Assembly (NCBI GenBank): GCA_963665015.2
Contig: CAXXSY010000004.1
Span: forward strand, 1,612,001 to 1,676,000
Direction: 5' to 3'
Length of the DNA stretch: 64,000 nt
Source of the DNA: G963662655 sp963665015
GTDB lineage: Bacteria > Cloacimonadota > Cloacimonadia > Cloacimonadales > JAIOQZ01
In this document: in pieces, positions 40,931 through 49,298 of the stretch
How positions within the stretch are numbered: the first letter of the stretch is position 1
Layout: every line of letters starts with the position of its first letter
The notes under the pieces: generated by a model
Told to the model about the DNA's origin: nothing
The model's input: the letters and a program-made list of their open reading frames with translations, nothing else
The model's database searches: none
Translations under genes and position numbers: made by a program

Positions 40931-41180
40931 AAGAGAAATGCAGGCAAGGGTGCCTGCGTTCCAAATGGAATGTAGCGCTCGACCTCCGGGCGAGCATCCT
41001 TGTTATAACCGCGTTGCGCGGTGCGTTGAATGTATATAAGTGGCATGGAAGGTAAAAGAGACCCTCACCCTGTCCCTCTCCCGCAAGCAGGCGAGGGGAC
41101 ATCGTGCTTTAGAATGGCTGTTCCTGATAACTCCTTCTCCTCCCGATGCATCGGGACGGGAGAAGGCGGGGGATGAGGGT
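40868..41180. repeat. Duplicated gene 3' end flanking inserted hairpin elements
   Basis: The segment ATAACCGCGTTGCGCGGTGC through GGTAAAAGAG occurs at 40881-40939, where it ends the glycosyltransferase gene, and again at 41005-41060. Between them lie GCAGGCA-agg-gTGCCTGC in a GGAACGC...GCATTTC context and the CTCGACCTCCGGGCGAGC element, inverted relative to 36606. The second copy is followed by ACCCTCACCC...CTCCCGCAAGC (41061-41100) and a perfect palindrome, TCCCGATGCATCGGGA (41141-41156). No coding is seen until 41197. Confidence 0.8.
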
Positions 41181-41196
41181 AAAATAGGAGACAACA

Positions 41197-42408
41197 ATGC
41201 GTATCATCATTTTCGACGACGATAAATGGCAAAATTTCTTTCCGATCACGCTTACGCGGAGTATCGGCGATCTGAGGACCGGCATCCTGAAACAGCGGCA
41301 GAAGATCAACGCGCTTCTGGGCGAGGAGACCAATCGGGTGATGGTGCATCCGTTTCTGGAGAATCTCTACCGTGAACGGCATCCGGATTGGGAGGTCAAT
41401 CATTTCGAGCCGGGAGAATACATCTCTGTCAATTCGCGGCTGCGGATCGACGACGAGATCATCGAACGGATCAAGAATCTTCCGGCAAGCACCATGCTGA
41501 TCTGCCCGGACGGCATTGTCGCGGCACGATGCGAAGTGAAGGAATCATCTTCCATCGATTTCGATAGCTTGAACAGGGAGCACGTCGAAGCGCCCTGCCT
41601 GTGGAACTACCTCTGGGAAATCATTCTCGAAAACGGCAAGAACATCGAAGACGACTACGACCGATTCTTTAACGATGACGAGAGTTTTTGCGAGGTCGAG
41701 ACGGGGGTTACCACGCTGAATCCCTACAAAATCTGGATCGGCGAGGACGCGAAGATTTATCCCGGCGTGGTGATCGACGCGACCGAGGGTCCTGTGGTGA
41801 TCGACGATGGGGCAGAGGTCTATCCGAACGCGATCCTCACCGGGCCGCTCTATATCGGCAAGAAGTCGAAGATCAAGGCGATCGCGCGTGTCGGCGAAGG
41901 AACCTCGTTAGGCCCCGTTTGCAAGATGGGAGGCGAGGTGGAAGGCGTCATCGTGCAGGGCTACTCGAACAAGCAGCACGAGGGATTCCTCGGCCACAGC
42001 TACCTCGGCGAATGGGTGAACCTGGGCGCCGACACCAACAACAGCGATCTGAAGAACAACTACGGAAATGTAAAGATGTATGTTTATGGCGAGAAGGAGA
42101 AGGTCGATTCGAAGGAGACCTTCCTCGGTGCTGTCATCGGCGATCATGCCAAGACCGGCATCAACTGCTCGATCAACACCGGTACGGTCGTCGGCGTGGG
42201 ATGCAACCTCTACGGCTCCGCGCTGATCAAAGACTTCGTACCCGACTTCAGTTGGGGTACCGGCGACTCGGTGACTGATTACCGCGTCGATAAATTTCTG
42301 GAAACGGCGCAGATCGTGAAGGGACGTCGGAAACTGGATTTAAGCGAATGCGAAAAAGAGCTTTACAAGAATCTGAGATCATTCGTTTTTGACAAAACGC
42401 GGTCATGA
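41197..42408 (+). CDS. GlmU-like sugar-phosphate nucleotidyltransferase/acyltransferase
   Basis: 403 residues. The N-terminal 190 residues form a reduced nucleotidyltransferase-like domain (IIIFDDDKWQNFFPITLTRS, RSIGDLRTGILKQR). The rest is a left-handed beta-helix with hexapeptide character (IWIGEDAKIYPGVVIDA, VYPNAILTGPLYIGKKSKI, SYLGEWVNLGADTNNSDLKNNY, GVGCNLYGSALI). This matches the alternative GlmU-type family found mainly in Bacteroidota and relatives, proposed to make UDP-GlcNAc from glucosamine-1-phosphate. The usual LAAGxGTRM motif of classical GlmU is missing, as in that family. ATG 41197 is preceded by AGGAG. Confidence 0.85.
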   Translation: MRIIIFDDDKWQNFFPITLTRSIGDLRTGILKQRQKINALLGEETNRVMVHPFLENLYRERHPDWEVNHFEPGEYISVNSRLRIDDEIIERIKNLPASTMLICPDGIVAARCEVKESSSIDFDSLNREHVEAPCLWNYLWEIILENGKNIEDDYDRFFNDDESFCEVETGVTTLNPYKIWIGEDAKIYPGVVIDATEGPVVIDDGAEVYPNAILTGPLYIGKKSKIKAIARVGEGTSLGPVCKMGGEVEGVIVQGYSNKQHEGFLGHSYLGEWVNLGADTNNSDLKNNYGNVKMYVYGEKEKVDSKETFLGAVIGDHAKTGINCSINTGTVVGVGCNLYGSALIKDFVPDFSWGTGDSVTDYRVDKFLETAQIVKGRRKLDLSECEKELYKNLRSFVFDKTRS

Positions 42409-42440
42409 AAAGGAACGAACAGATCGCGTATGGAGATTGA

Positions 42441-43355
42441 ATGGACAATATTGAAAATACAGAGAACACAGAGAACACAGAGAGCACAGAGAATTCGGAA
42501 TTGGGACTGATCGACATCCCCGATCTCGAGCTTGTCGAAGTGGAGTTCCGGTCGGGAAGAACCACCTACTACGCGAATCCCAAGACCTTTTTCATTCACC
42601 CCGAACTCTGGGTGATAGTGCAGGTCGATCGCGGATTTGATATTGCAAAGGTGATGCATTCTTCGGTTCACGACGAGAAGCTGATTGCCGAGCACAAGAA
42701 ATCGCAGAACGACAGGAAGCAGCAGGGGATCATCCGCAAGGCGTCGAAATCCGACCTCGAGAAGCTGAAAAACGTGATCGACAACGAGCGCGAAGCCAGC
42801 GACCGGTTCAACGACATGGTGGTCAAGTATCCCTTCGAGATGAAGCTGATCAAGACGGTCTATCAATTCGACGGCAACAAGCTGACCTTCTTCTTCACGG
42901 CGGACGGGCGCGTCGATTTCCGCGAATTCGTGCGCGAGCTGGCGGCGTTTTTCCGTACCCGTATCGAGCTGCACCAGACCACCGGACGCGATGTTGCCAA
43001 GGAACTCGGTGGTATCGGCATGTGCGGCAAGTACTACTGCTGCTCGACATTCCTGAAGCATTTCAACCAGATCACCATCAAGATGGCGAAGGATCAGAAC
43101 CTTTCGGGGAATCTGTCGAAAATATCCGGTCCGTGCGGACGCCTGCTTTGCTGTCTGAACTTCGAGGAAGAATTCTATCAGGAGACCTCGAAGGACTTTC
43201 CCGAGGTGGGTGACGAGATTACCTATCGCGGCAAGAAATACCTGGTGTTCAAGAACGACATCTACAACAAGCGCATCTACCTGTCGCTCGAAGACCAGAT
43301 CGCCGAAATCATCACGCTGGATCAACTCCGGAAACTGGATTCCGGACGAAAATGA
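42441..43355 (+). CDS. RicT/PSP1-type protein (YaaT family)
   Basis: 304 residues. The PSP1 C-terminal domain contains GGIGMCGKYYCCSTFLKHF and GPCGRLLCCLNFEEEF, the cysteine clusters that bind iron-sulphur clusters in the Bacillus RicAFT complex. It has KLTFFFTADGRVDFREFVREL upstream, also typical. In Bacillus RicT affects RNase Y-dependent RNA processing; in FCB organisms its role is inferred. The N-terminus is a low-complexity repeat (ENTENTENTESTEN) encoded by a 9-bp DNA repeat (ACAGAGAAC). RlmN starts 4 bp before its stop, so they are coupled. TatD or DNA polymerase delta-prime genes, common neighbours elsewhere, are not present. Confidence 0.9.
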   Translation: MDNIENTENTENTESTENSELGLIDIPDLELVEVEFRSGRTTYYANPKTFFIHPELWVIVQVDRGFDIAKVMHSSVHDEKLIAEHKKSQNDRKQQGIIRKASKSDLEKLKNVIDNEREASDRFNDMVVKYPFEMKLIKTVYQFDGNKLTFFFTADGRVDFREFVRELAAFFRTRIELHQTTGRDVAKELGGIGMCGKYYCCSTFLKHFNQITIKMAKDQNLSGNLSKISGPCGRLLCCLNFEEEFYQETSKDFPEVGDEITYRGKKYLVFKNDIYNKRIYLSLEDQIAEIITLDQLRKLDSGRK

Positions 43356-44365
43356 GACACATTCTCGATCTCGCTCCGGGGGAATTGGAAAATTTCTTCT
43401 CGGAGCAGGGCGTAAAACCTTTCCGCGTCAAGCAACTCCGGCACTGGATGTTCGAAAAGCACGTCGATGATTTCCGCAAGATGAAAAATCTTCCGGACAC
43501 CTTGATCGGGATGCTCGCGGAACAATTCGATTGCGGATATCCGGGGATCGAGAAGACGCGCGTGTCGCAGGACGGTACACGTAAACATCTTCTGAGACTG
43601 CGCGACGACTCTTTGATCGAGATGGTTCTGATCCCGACAGAGAAGAAGAACACGCTTTGTATATCTTCGCAGGTGGGCTGCTCGCGCGAGTGCGCTTTCT
43701 GCGCGACCGCGAAGATGGGACTCGAACGCAATCTGACCCCCTCGGAGATCGTCGGGCAGGTGCTTCTGGCGATGCGGCTACTGAAGGACGAAAAGCTGAC
43801 CAACCTTGTCTTCATGGGCATGGGCGAACCGATGGACAACTACGACAACGTGGTGCGCTCTGTGCGCATCTTGCAGGAAGACGTGGGTTTCAGTCCGAGA
43901 AGGATGACCGTTTCGACCTGCGGCGTGGTGCCTGGCATTCGCAAGCTCGGGCAGTCGGGACTGAAGATCAAGCTTGCGGTGTCGCTCAATTCGGCGATGT
44001 CGGGTAAGCGAGACCATCTGATGCCTGTGAATCGCGTTTATCAATTGAAAGAGCTGAAGCAGACGTTGGTCGATTTCAGGAGGAAATCGGCGTACCGGAT
44101 CACGTTCGAATATATCATGTTCGGCGGTCTGAATACGGGAAGGGACGACGCGAAGGCGTTGATCGCGTTTGTCGGGGATATCTCCTGCAAGATCAACCTG
44201 ATACCCTGTCATCATGTACCGGGCTCGGAATACCATCCTCCCACGGAGGCGGAAGTCCTTCAGTTTCAGGAATGGCTGCATGGTTTGAGTGCGGCTATCA
44301 CCCTGCGAACCAGCCGCGGAGACGATATCGAGGCTGCCTGTGGACAGCTTGCCGGCAAATCATAA
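43352..44365 (+). CDS. rlmN: 23S rRNA (adenine-2503-C2)/tRNA methyltransferase RlmN
   Basis: 337 residues, a radical SAM enzyme. The cluster motif C-x3-C-x2-C is in GCSRECAFCAT. GMGEPMDNYDNV and the second catalytic cysteine in DDIEAACGQLAG are both present, as are SLNSAM and NLIPCHHVPGSEY. It methylates C2 of A2503 in 23S rRNA and A37 in some tRNAs. The Cfr resistance enzyme is a paralogue, but the length and the RlmN-type EAACGQL motif favour RlmN. Its start overlaps the RicT stop by 4 bp (ATGA). Confidence 0.96.
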   Translation: MRHILDLAPGELENFFSEQGVKPFRVKQLRHWMFEKHVDDFRKMKNLPDTLIGMLAEQFDCGYPGIEKTRVSQDGTRKHLLRLRDDSLIEMVLIPTEKKNTLCISSQVGCSRECAFCATAKMGLERNLTPSEIVGQVLLAMRLLKDEKLTNLVFMGMGEPMDNYDNVVRSVRILQEDVGFSPRRMTVSTCGVVPGIRKLGQSGLKIKLAVSLNSAMSGKRDHLMPVNRVYQLKELKQTLVDFRRKSAYRITFEYIMFGGLNTGRDDAKALIAFVGDISCKINLIPCHHVPGSEYHPPTEAEVLQFQEWLHGLSAAITLRTSRGDDIEAACGQLAGKS

Positions 44366-44420
44366 ATACTTGACAGGAAACGTGCCTTTGTGTGATTGAG
44401 GAATCAAATACGGGGATACT

Positions 44421-45200
44421 ATGGAACAAATACGAAATCTCTTTATCGACATCTTCGAGATGAAGAAGGTGGAGCCGTGCCGTTGCGGCGGCGCGCACGA
44501 AATCTGTCTGCAATGCGCGCGGTGCAGGGTTGACGATCCGGATCAGGTGGCGACCGATTTCAACAACCTGGCGCAGTACATCGATCACACCAACCTCAAG
44601 GCGGACGCGACGCCCAATCAGATCAAGGACCTCTGCCGCGAGGCGGGAATGTACGAATTCGCGTCGGTCTGCGTCAATCCGAAACATGTCGAGCTGGCGA
44701 GTTATCAGCTTGGAGAAACGCTTGTCTGTAGCGTGATCGGTTTTCCACTGGGCGCGAACCTGACCGAAACGAAGATTTTCGAGACGAAGAAGGCGATCGA
44801 GCAGGGTGCGAAGGAGATCGATATGGTAATCGACCTCAGCAGCCTGAAAGCCAAACACTACCGCGAGACACTGAACGATATCGCGCAGGTCGCGAAGGCT
44901 TGCCACAAGGGCGGCGCAAAGCTCAAGGTAATCCTCGAGAATTGTTATCTGAACCAGACCGAGAAGATCATCAGTTGTATGATTGCCAAGAAGGCTGGAG
45001 CGGATTTCGTGAAAACCTCGACCGGATTCGGTTCGGGCGGGGCGACCGTTGACGATGTCGCGCTGATGCGCGAGATCGTGGGGCCCAAGGTGGGCGTCAA
45101 AGCGGCCGGCGGGATTCGTGATCGCCATGCCGTGGAAATGATGCTCAAGGCCGGCGCCAACCGCATCGGTTGCAGCCGCAGTGTCGATATCATTCGCTAA
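44421..45200 (+). CDS. deoC: Deoxyribose-phosphate aldolase with N-terminal cysteine-rich extension
   Basis: 259 residues. The DeoC barrel begins near residue 50 (LAQYIDHTNLKADATPNQI). Catalytic residues are in VIDLSSLK, the Schiff-base Lys in FVKTSTGFGSGGAT and the second Lys in VKAAGGIRD. It splits 2-deoxyribose-5-phosphate into glyceraldehyde-3-phosphate and acetaldehyde in nucleoside degradation. The first 45 residues are extra and contain PCRCGGAHEICLQCARCRV, five cysteines and a histidine, a likely zinc site. The start is set by GGGGAT upstream; no later start would remove the extension while keeping a good ribosome site. The downstream ThyX-like gene fits nucleotide metabolism, and TpiA further on can use the triose product. 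Confidence 0.93.
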   Translation: MEQIRNLFIDIFEMKKVEPCRCGGAHEICLQCARCRVDDPDQVATDFNNLAQYIDHTNLKADATPNQIKDLCREAGMYEFASVCVNPKHVELASYQLGETLVCSVIGFPLGANLTETKIFETKKAIEQGAKEIDMVIDLSSLKAKHYRETLNDIAQVAKACHKGGAKLKVILENCYLNQTEKIISCMIAKKAGADFVKTSTGFGSGGATVDDVALMREIVGPKVGVKAAGGIRDRHAVEMMLKAGANRIGCSRSVDIIR

Positions 45201-45212
45201 CCGATCCCCTTC

Positions 45213-46589
45213 ATGAAAATCGACGTTGCCGGATTCAATCTCGATAGCTCGATCAGCGGAAAAATCGAGGATCGAAGCACCGTAACGCCGGAAACCCTCT
45301 CTGCCGCCTACGCTCGCATCAGCCGCAGCCCGAAGGAAATCACCGAGCTTCGCGCCGATGCCGTCGGCGAGGTGGATCGCGCACGCAAATCCAATCAGAG
45401 CATCATCTTCGAGATGGGGCACAGCTCCGTCGCCGAACACGCCGTATTCAACTTCGACCTGATCGGCGTTTCCCGATACCTTTCCGAATTCATCCAGCGA
45501 ACGCGTCTGGCGTCCTTTACCGAAAAATCCCAGCGCTACGTCACGCTCGAGGGCGACTACGTCACACCGCTGGAGATCGCCGGAACCAGCCTGGAACAAG
45601 AATTCCACGACCTGATCGAATTGCAGAAACAGCTTTACTTCCAGCTCTACGAATCGCAACGCAAGAAGCTACTCTCCGAAGGTTTTAAGGGCAAAAAGAG
45701 CGAGCTGAACGGCGCCGCGAAGGAAGACGCCCGCTACGTGCTGTCGCTGGCGACCAGAAGCCAGATGGGCATGACCATCAACTGCCGCAGTCTGCAACGA
45801 CTTCTCCGACGACTCAGCCGCACCGACCTGATCGAGGCGAAGGAGCTCAAGGAAAAGCTCGAACAGGCGGCGAAGTCCTACGCGCCGTCGCTGATACGCT
45901 ACACCGAGTCGGACGACTTCGAGAAAGCTTTGTTTACTCGCTTACCGAAGATCGAGTCGAGTGTCCCGGACGAGTCAATCCGTCTGATCAACGCGGACGA
46001 AAACCCCGACGAAAAGGTGCTGGCGGCGATGGTCTTCGAGCATCAGGGCGGCGATTACCAGGCGATCTTCGAGGAGTTTCTCACGTGGGGGCAGGAGCGG
46101 AAACGCGCGCTGTTCGAGAGATTGTTCGAAGGGCTCCAGTCGTTCGACGCGATGCCGCGGGGATTCGAGATGGCGGAGTTTACCATGCAGGTTCGCGCGT
46201 CGTCGTCGTGCTACGCGCAGTGGAAACGGCACCGTACCTCGACGATCCTGTTTGCCGGCAGGACGGATGCTTATGTTATCCCGCCGGTTTACACGGACGA
46301 TAGCGATCTTCGTCAGTTCGGCGAGGTCATGAAGGCGTCGAGAGAGATAGCTGAGAAGCTGCGGGCAGTCCATCCGCTTCTGGCCGATTACGCCCTTACC
46401 AACGCGCACGAGACCGTTTTCCTCTTCAAGGCGAACCTGCGCGAGCTGTACCATTTTTCGCGCCTTCGATCCGACGAACACGCCCAGTGGGAGATTCGCC
46501 ATCTGTCGAAACAGCTCGACAAGATGATCCGCAAGCTTGCACCGCTCAGCGCGTCGAAGATGATGGGGAAGAGCCAGTTCCCGAAATAA
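45213..46589 (+). CDS. Double-domain ThyX-like flavin-dependent thymidylate synthase
   Basis: 458 residues, about twice a classical ThyX. The N-terminal half has GHSSVAEHAVFNFDLIGVSRY and IQRTRLASFTEKSQRYV. These resemble the ThyX substrate helix and the RHR-x3-S-x2-ES-x2-R signature, with Thr replacing the His. The C-terminal half has MQVRASSSCYAQWKRHRTST and HETVFLFKANLRELYHFSRL, a second divergent copy. Classical ThyX makes dTMP with FAD, NADPH and methylene-folate. Whether this two-domain form is active is unknown, because each half has only part of the signature. It follows deoC by 12 bp. A start at 45213 is kept because it is the first ATG after the deoC stop. Confidence 0.8.
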   Translation: MKIDVAGFNLDSSISGKIEDRSTVTPETLSAAYARISRSPKEITELRADAVGEVDRARKSNQSIIFEMGHSSVAEHAVFNFDLIGVSRYLSEFIQRTRLASFTEKSQRYVTLEGDYVTPLEIAGTSLEQEFHDLIELQKQLYFQLYESQRKKLLSEGFKGKKSELNGAAKEDARYVLSLATRSQMGMTINCRSLQRLLRRLSRTDLIEAKELKEKLEQAAKSYAPSLIRYTESDDFEKALFTRLPKIESSVPDESIRLINADENPDEKVLAAMVFEHQGGDYQAIFEEFLTWGQERKRALFERLFEGLQSFDAMPRGFEMAEFTMQVRASSSCYAQWKRHRTSTILFAGRTDAYVIPPVYTDDSDLRQFGEVMKASREIAEKLRAVHPLLADYALTNAHETVFLFKANLRELYHFSRLRSDEHAQWEIRHLSKQLDKMIRKLAPLSASKMMGKSQFPK

Positions 46590-46742
46590 TTTTTATCGAT
46601 TCCACGCTTTTTTCATCCTTATTTGGAACATTTCAGGCATGATGTCGCTGTTGTTTCAAGAGAATCATTGACATGAACGGTTACGAATTGAAAATATGAA
46701 CTGGAATATCATATTGAATAGAACATATATGGAGGTATCAAC

Positions 46743-47726
46743 ATGACGAAGAAACTTCTGACGGCAATGCTGCTGCTGGTAGTGGCAATCACACTATTCG
46801 GGCAGGACAAGCCACCAGAGAGACTTGGAAATGAAGCGGAAAAGGCCGGTGACGACGCATATACCGCTGAAAATTTCGCCGAAGCGCAAACCCAATACAG
46901 CGAAGCGATCAAGCAATACAACGCGGCGGTCGCAGCGGATAAGAACAACCGCGACGAGAAGATCGACGCTGTGAAGGAAAAGCTCTTCCTCGCATACTAC
47001 AAGGGCAAGAAGACCAACGAAGCGATCAACGTATATCTCGATCTGCTGAAAACGAACCCCAACGACGAGAAGAAAATCCTCATCGTTGCTCAGCTGTACG
47101 ACAAGGGTCTCAAGCAGACGGCCAAGGCGATCGAACACCTGAAGTCGTTCGACGCGAAGAAGGCCAGCTTCACGCTCCGAAAGAAGATCGCCGTTTATTA
47201 CAACCAGCTCGAGAACAAGCAGGAAGCGCTCAACTGGTACATCAAGGCGAAAGAACTGAAGCAGGACCCTAAGGTGATCAACAACATCGCCATCCTCTAC
47301 ACCGATCTGGAACAGATTCCGCAGGCGATCAAAGAATACGAAGATTATCTGAAAACAAGCCCCTCCGCGAGCTCCAAGTTCAAAACCTACAAGTTCATGG
47401 GCGCTCTCTACGAGAAGATCAAACAGAATCAGAACGCCGCGAAAGCTTATGAAAACGCGCTTGGCGTGAAGTACGACTCCAAGATCGCCACCAAGCTGAT
47501 GGTGATGTATTTCGATTTGAACAACTTTGGACAGGCAAAATCGAAGATCGATCGCATTCTCAAGGACGATCCGTCCGATAGCGCGGCGATCTACTATCGC
47601 GCGCAGATTCAGTACAAGGAAGGCGACAAACAGAGTGCGCTCGCCAATTTTAAAAAGATCGAGTCTGATCGCACCTACGGCGAAAGCGCTAAGGGATTTG
47701 TGAAGAGTATCGAATCGGAGATGTAA
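46743..47726 (+). CDS. Secreted tetratricopeptide-repeat protein
   Basis: 327 residues. The signal peptide MTKKLLTAMLLLVVAITLFG is followed by QDKPPERLG. The rest is made of TPR helices, for example GNEAEKAGDDAYTAENFAEA, EAINVYLDLLKTNPND, EALNWYIKAKEL, QAIKEYEDYLKTSPS and NAAKAYENALG, about seven repeats. TPR domains bind proteins, so a periplasmic scaffold role is likely. GGAGG lies eight bases before the ATG. It is followed 38 bp downstream by a lipoprotein gene, with which it may form an envelope complex. Confidence 0.88.
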   Translation: MTKKLLTAMLLLVVAITLFGQDKPPERLGNEAEKAGDDAYTAENFAEAQTQYSEAIKQYNAAVAADKNNRDEKIDAVKEKLFLAYYKGKKTNEAINVYLDLLKTNPNDEKKILIVAQLYDKGLKQTAKAIEHLKSFDAKKASFTLRKKIAVYYNQLENKQEALNWYIKAKELKQDPKVINNIAILYTDLEQIPQAIKEYEDYLKTSPSASSKFKTYKFMGALYEKIKQNQNAAKAYENALGVKYDSKIATKLMVMYFDLNNFGQAKSKIDRILKDDPSDSAAIYYRAQIQYKEGDKQSALANFKKIESDRTYGESAKGFVKSIESEM

Positions 47727-47764
47727 ACAGTAACCCATACCACTGACCTTGAAAAGGAGTAACG

Positions 47765-48475
47765 ATGAAGTACCTGATGCTATTGCTGATCGTTGTCATG
47801 GCGTTGCTTACCGCATGTGACGACCGTGACACGGACAAGCCCAATATGACTGTGGAAGTTTCTGCGCCCGAAGTGGATATCCAGGCTTCCACGTATGTGT
47901 TGTACAACGAGGGAAACGATCAGAACTACGCCGATATCACAATCATTCTGGAGGGTGATGCCGCTTCCATTGACAGCATGCGTATCAATGTTGAATATGA
48001 TAATTCTCTGGGCACATTCAACCCGGATGGTCCCTACGCCGGAAACGCCTACTTCATCCGAACCACTTCTCAGGGAATCGCGGGGGGAACATTCAGCGTA
48101 AAAGACTCGGCGTGCGGCGATGTCCCGGTGGTATTCACGATCGACGTTTACCGGAGCGTGACGCAAACCATCCATTTCGACGTGATGGATATCCCCGAGA
48201 TCGGGTTGACCGCTGCACAGGATTACATCCCCGCGGACGGCGAGACGATGACAGATATCGATATCCGGCTTACGAGCGAAACCGACAACATCGGGTACCA
48301 GTGGATCGATATCCGGTCGAATCTGGTTGTGTCGGCCGATTCCACGCAGACCGATTCGCTCGGTCATGCTACGTTTCAGGTACAGGCGCCGGATGCAGCC
48401 AATGTGTATTGGGTTACCGCAGAACTGCGGAAACACGGTAAAATCGAAACCATCTACCTAAATTATATCGAGTGA
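47765..48475 (+). CDS. Ig-like lipoprotein of unknown function
   Basis: 236 residues. The signal sequence MKYLMLLLIVVMALLTACDD has a clear lipobox (LTAC). The mature part is beta-rich and contains a bacterial Ig-like segment (DYIPADGETMTDIDIRLTSE, followed by HATFQVQAPDAANVYWVTAE), similar to invasin or Big_1 domains that end with a TxxL-type strand. Two such domains may be present (residues about 25-130 and 135-236). ATG 47765 has AAGGAG upstream. It overlaps the upstream leader of tpiA, suggesting co-transcription. Confidence 0.8.
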   Translation: MKYLMLLLIVVMALLTACDDRDTDKPNMTVEVSAPEVDIQASTYVLYNEGNDQNYADITIILEGDAASIDSMRINVEYDNSLGTFNPDGPYAGNAYFIRTTSQGIAGGTFSVKDSACGDVPVVFTIDVYRSVTQTIHFDVMDIPEIGLTAAQDYIPADGETMTDIDIRLTSETDNIGYQWIDIRSNLVVSADSTQTDSLGHATFQVQAPDAANVYWVTAELRKHGKIETIYLNYIE

Positions 48476-48498
48476 TTGGTACGTACAGGAGGAGAATC

Positions 48499-49275
48499 AT
48501 GCGTACATACGTAATAGCCGGTAACTGGAAGATGAATAAATCTTTCTCGGAGACCGACGACTATCTCGAGGGGCTTGCCGATTACGTAAACGAGAACGAA
48601 GAGGACATGCGGAAGATCGTTCCGATCGTCTGTCCACCTGCGGTTTATCTGGAAATGGCGACCGACTTCGCGGAGGACCGGGAATTCTTCGTCGGAGCGC
48701 AGGACGTCAGCGAACACGAGTCCGGCGCATTCACGGGAGAGATTTCCGCGCCGATGCTCAAGTCGCTGGTGGTTGATTTCTGCATTGTGGGACATTCGGA
48801 ACGCAGAAAGTATCATCAAGAGTCCGACCAGATCGTGAACACCAAGATCAAGGCCCTGCAGAAGCAGGAGATCACGCCCATCGTATGCATCGGCGAGACC
48901 GAGGAAGAACGGCGCGACCGTAAGACCGAAGAGGTTCTCGAGCGGCAGTTGACGGGCGCATTCGCGGATATCGATCCCGAGGACGGCGGATTCATCATCG
49001 CCTACGAGCCCATCTGGGCGATCGGGACCGGCAAGACCGCGACCCCCGATATCGCGCAGGAAGCGCACGCCTTCATCCGCAACTGGCTCAAGGGCCGGTT
49101 TGGCGAAGAGCTTGCCGGCGAGCTTCAACTGCTCTATGGCGGCAGTGTGAATCCGGGCAACATCGAAGCGCTCCTGACGCAGGAAGATATCGATGGCGCG
49201 CTGATCGGCGGTGCTTCGCTCGATCTGGAGCAGTACAAGGACATGCTTGCCAAGGCGGTCGAACTGACCGATTAA
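48499..49275 (+). CDS. tpiA: Triosephosphate isomerase
   Basis: 258 residues. It has the substrate Lys in AGNWKMNKSF, the electrophilic His in VGHSERRKYH, the catalytic Glu in AYEPIWAIGTGKTAT, and the phosphate-binding GGSVN and GGASLD loops. It interconverts dihydroxyacetone phosphate and glyceraldehyde-3-phosphate in glycolysis. The ATG at 48499 follows AGGAGGAG; an in-frame start at 48472 overlaps the previous gene and is rejected. Confidence 0.98.
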   Translation: MRTYVIAGNWKMNKSFSETDDYLEGLADYVNENEEDMRKIVPIVCPPAVYLEMATDFAEDREFFVGAQDVSEHESGAFTGEISAPMLKSLVVDFCIVGHSERRKYHQESDQIVNTKIKALQKQEITPIVCIGETEEERRDRKTEEVLERQLTGAFADIDPEDGGFIIAYEPIWAIGTGKTATPDIAQEAHAFIRNWLKGRFGEELAGELQLLYGGSVNPGNIEALLTQEDIDGALIGGASLDLEQYKDMLAKAVELTD

Positions 49276-49298
49276 TCTATCACGTAATTGGAGAATCA

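Noticed and set aside
40627..41055. 142-codon frame ending in the duplicated glycosyltransferase tail
   Set aside because: It lies out of frame inside the glycosyltransferase gene and then runs through repeat DNA. It is not conserved in character and is explained by the duplication.
43352..44365. Cfr-type antibiotic resistance methyltransferase
   Set aside because: Length, the EAACGQL ending and the position in a housekeeping operon with ricT all fit RlmN.
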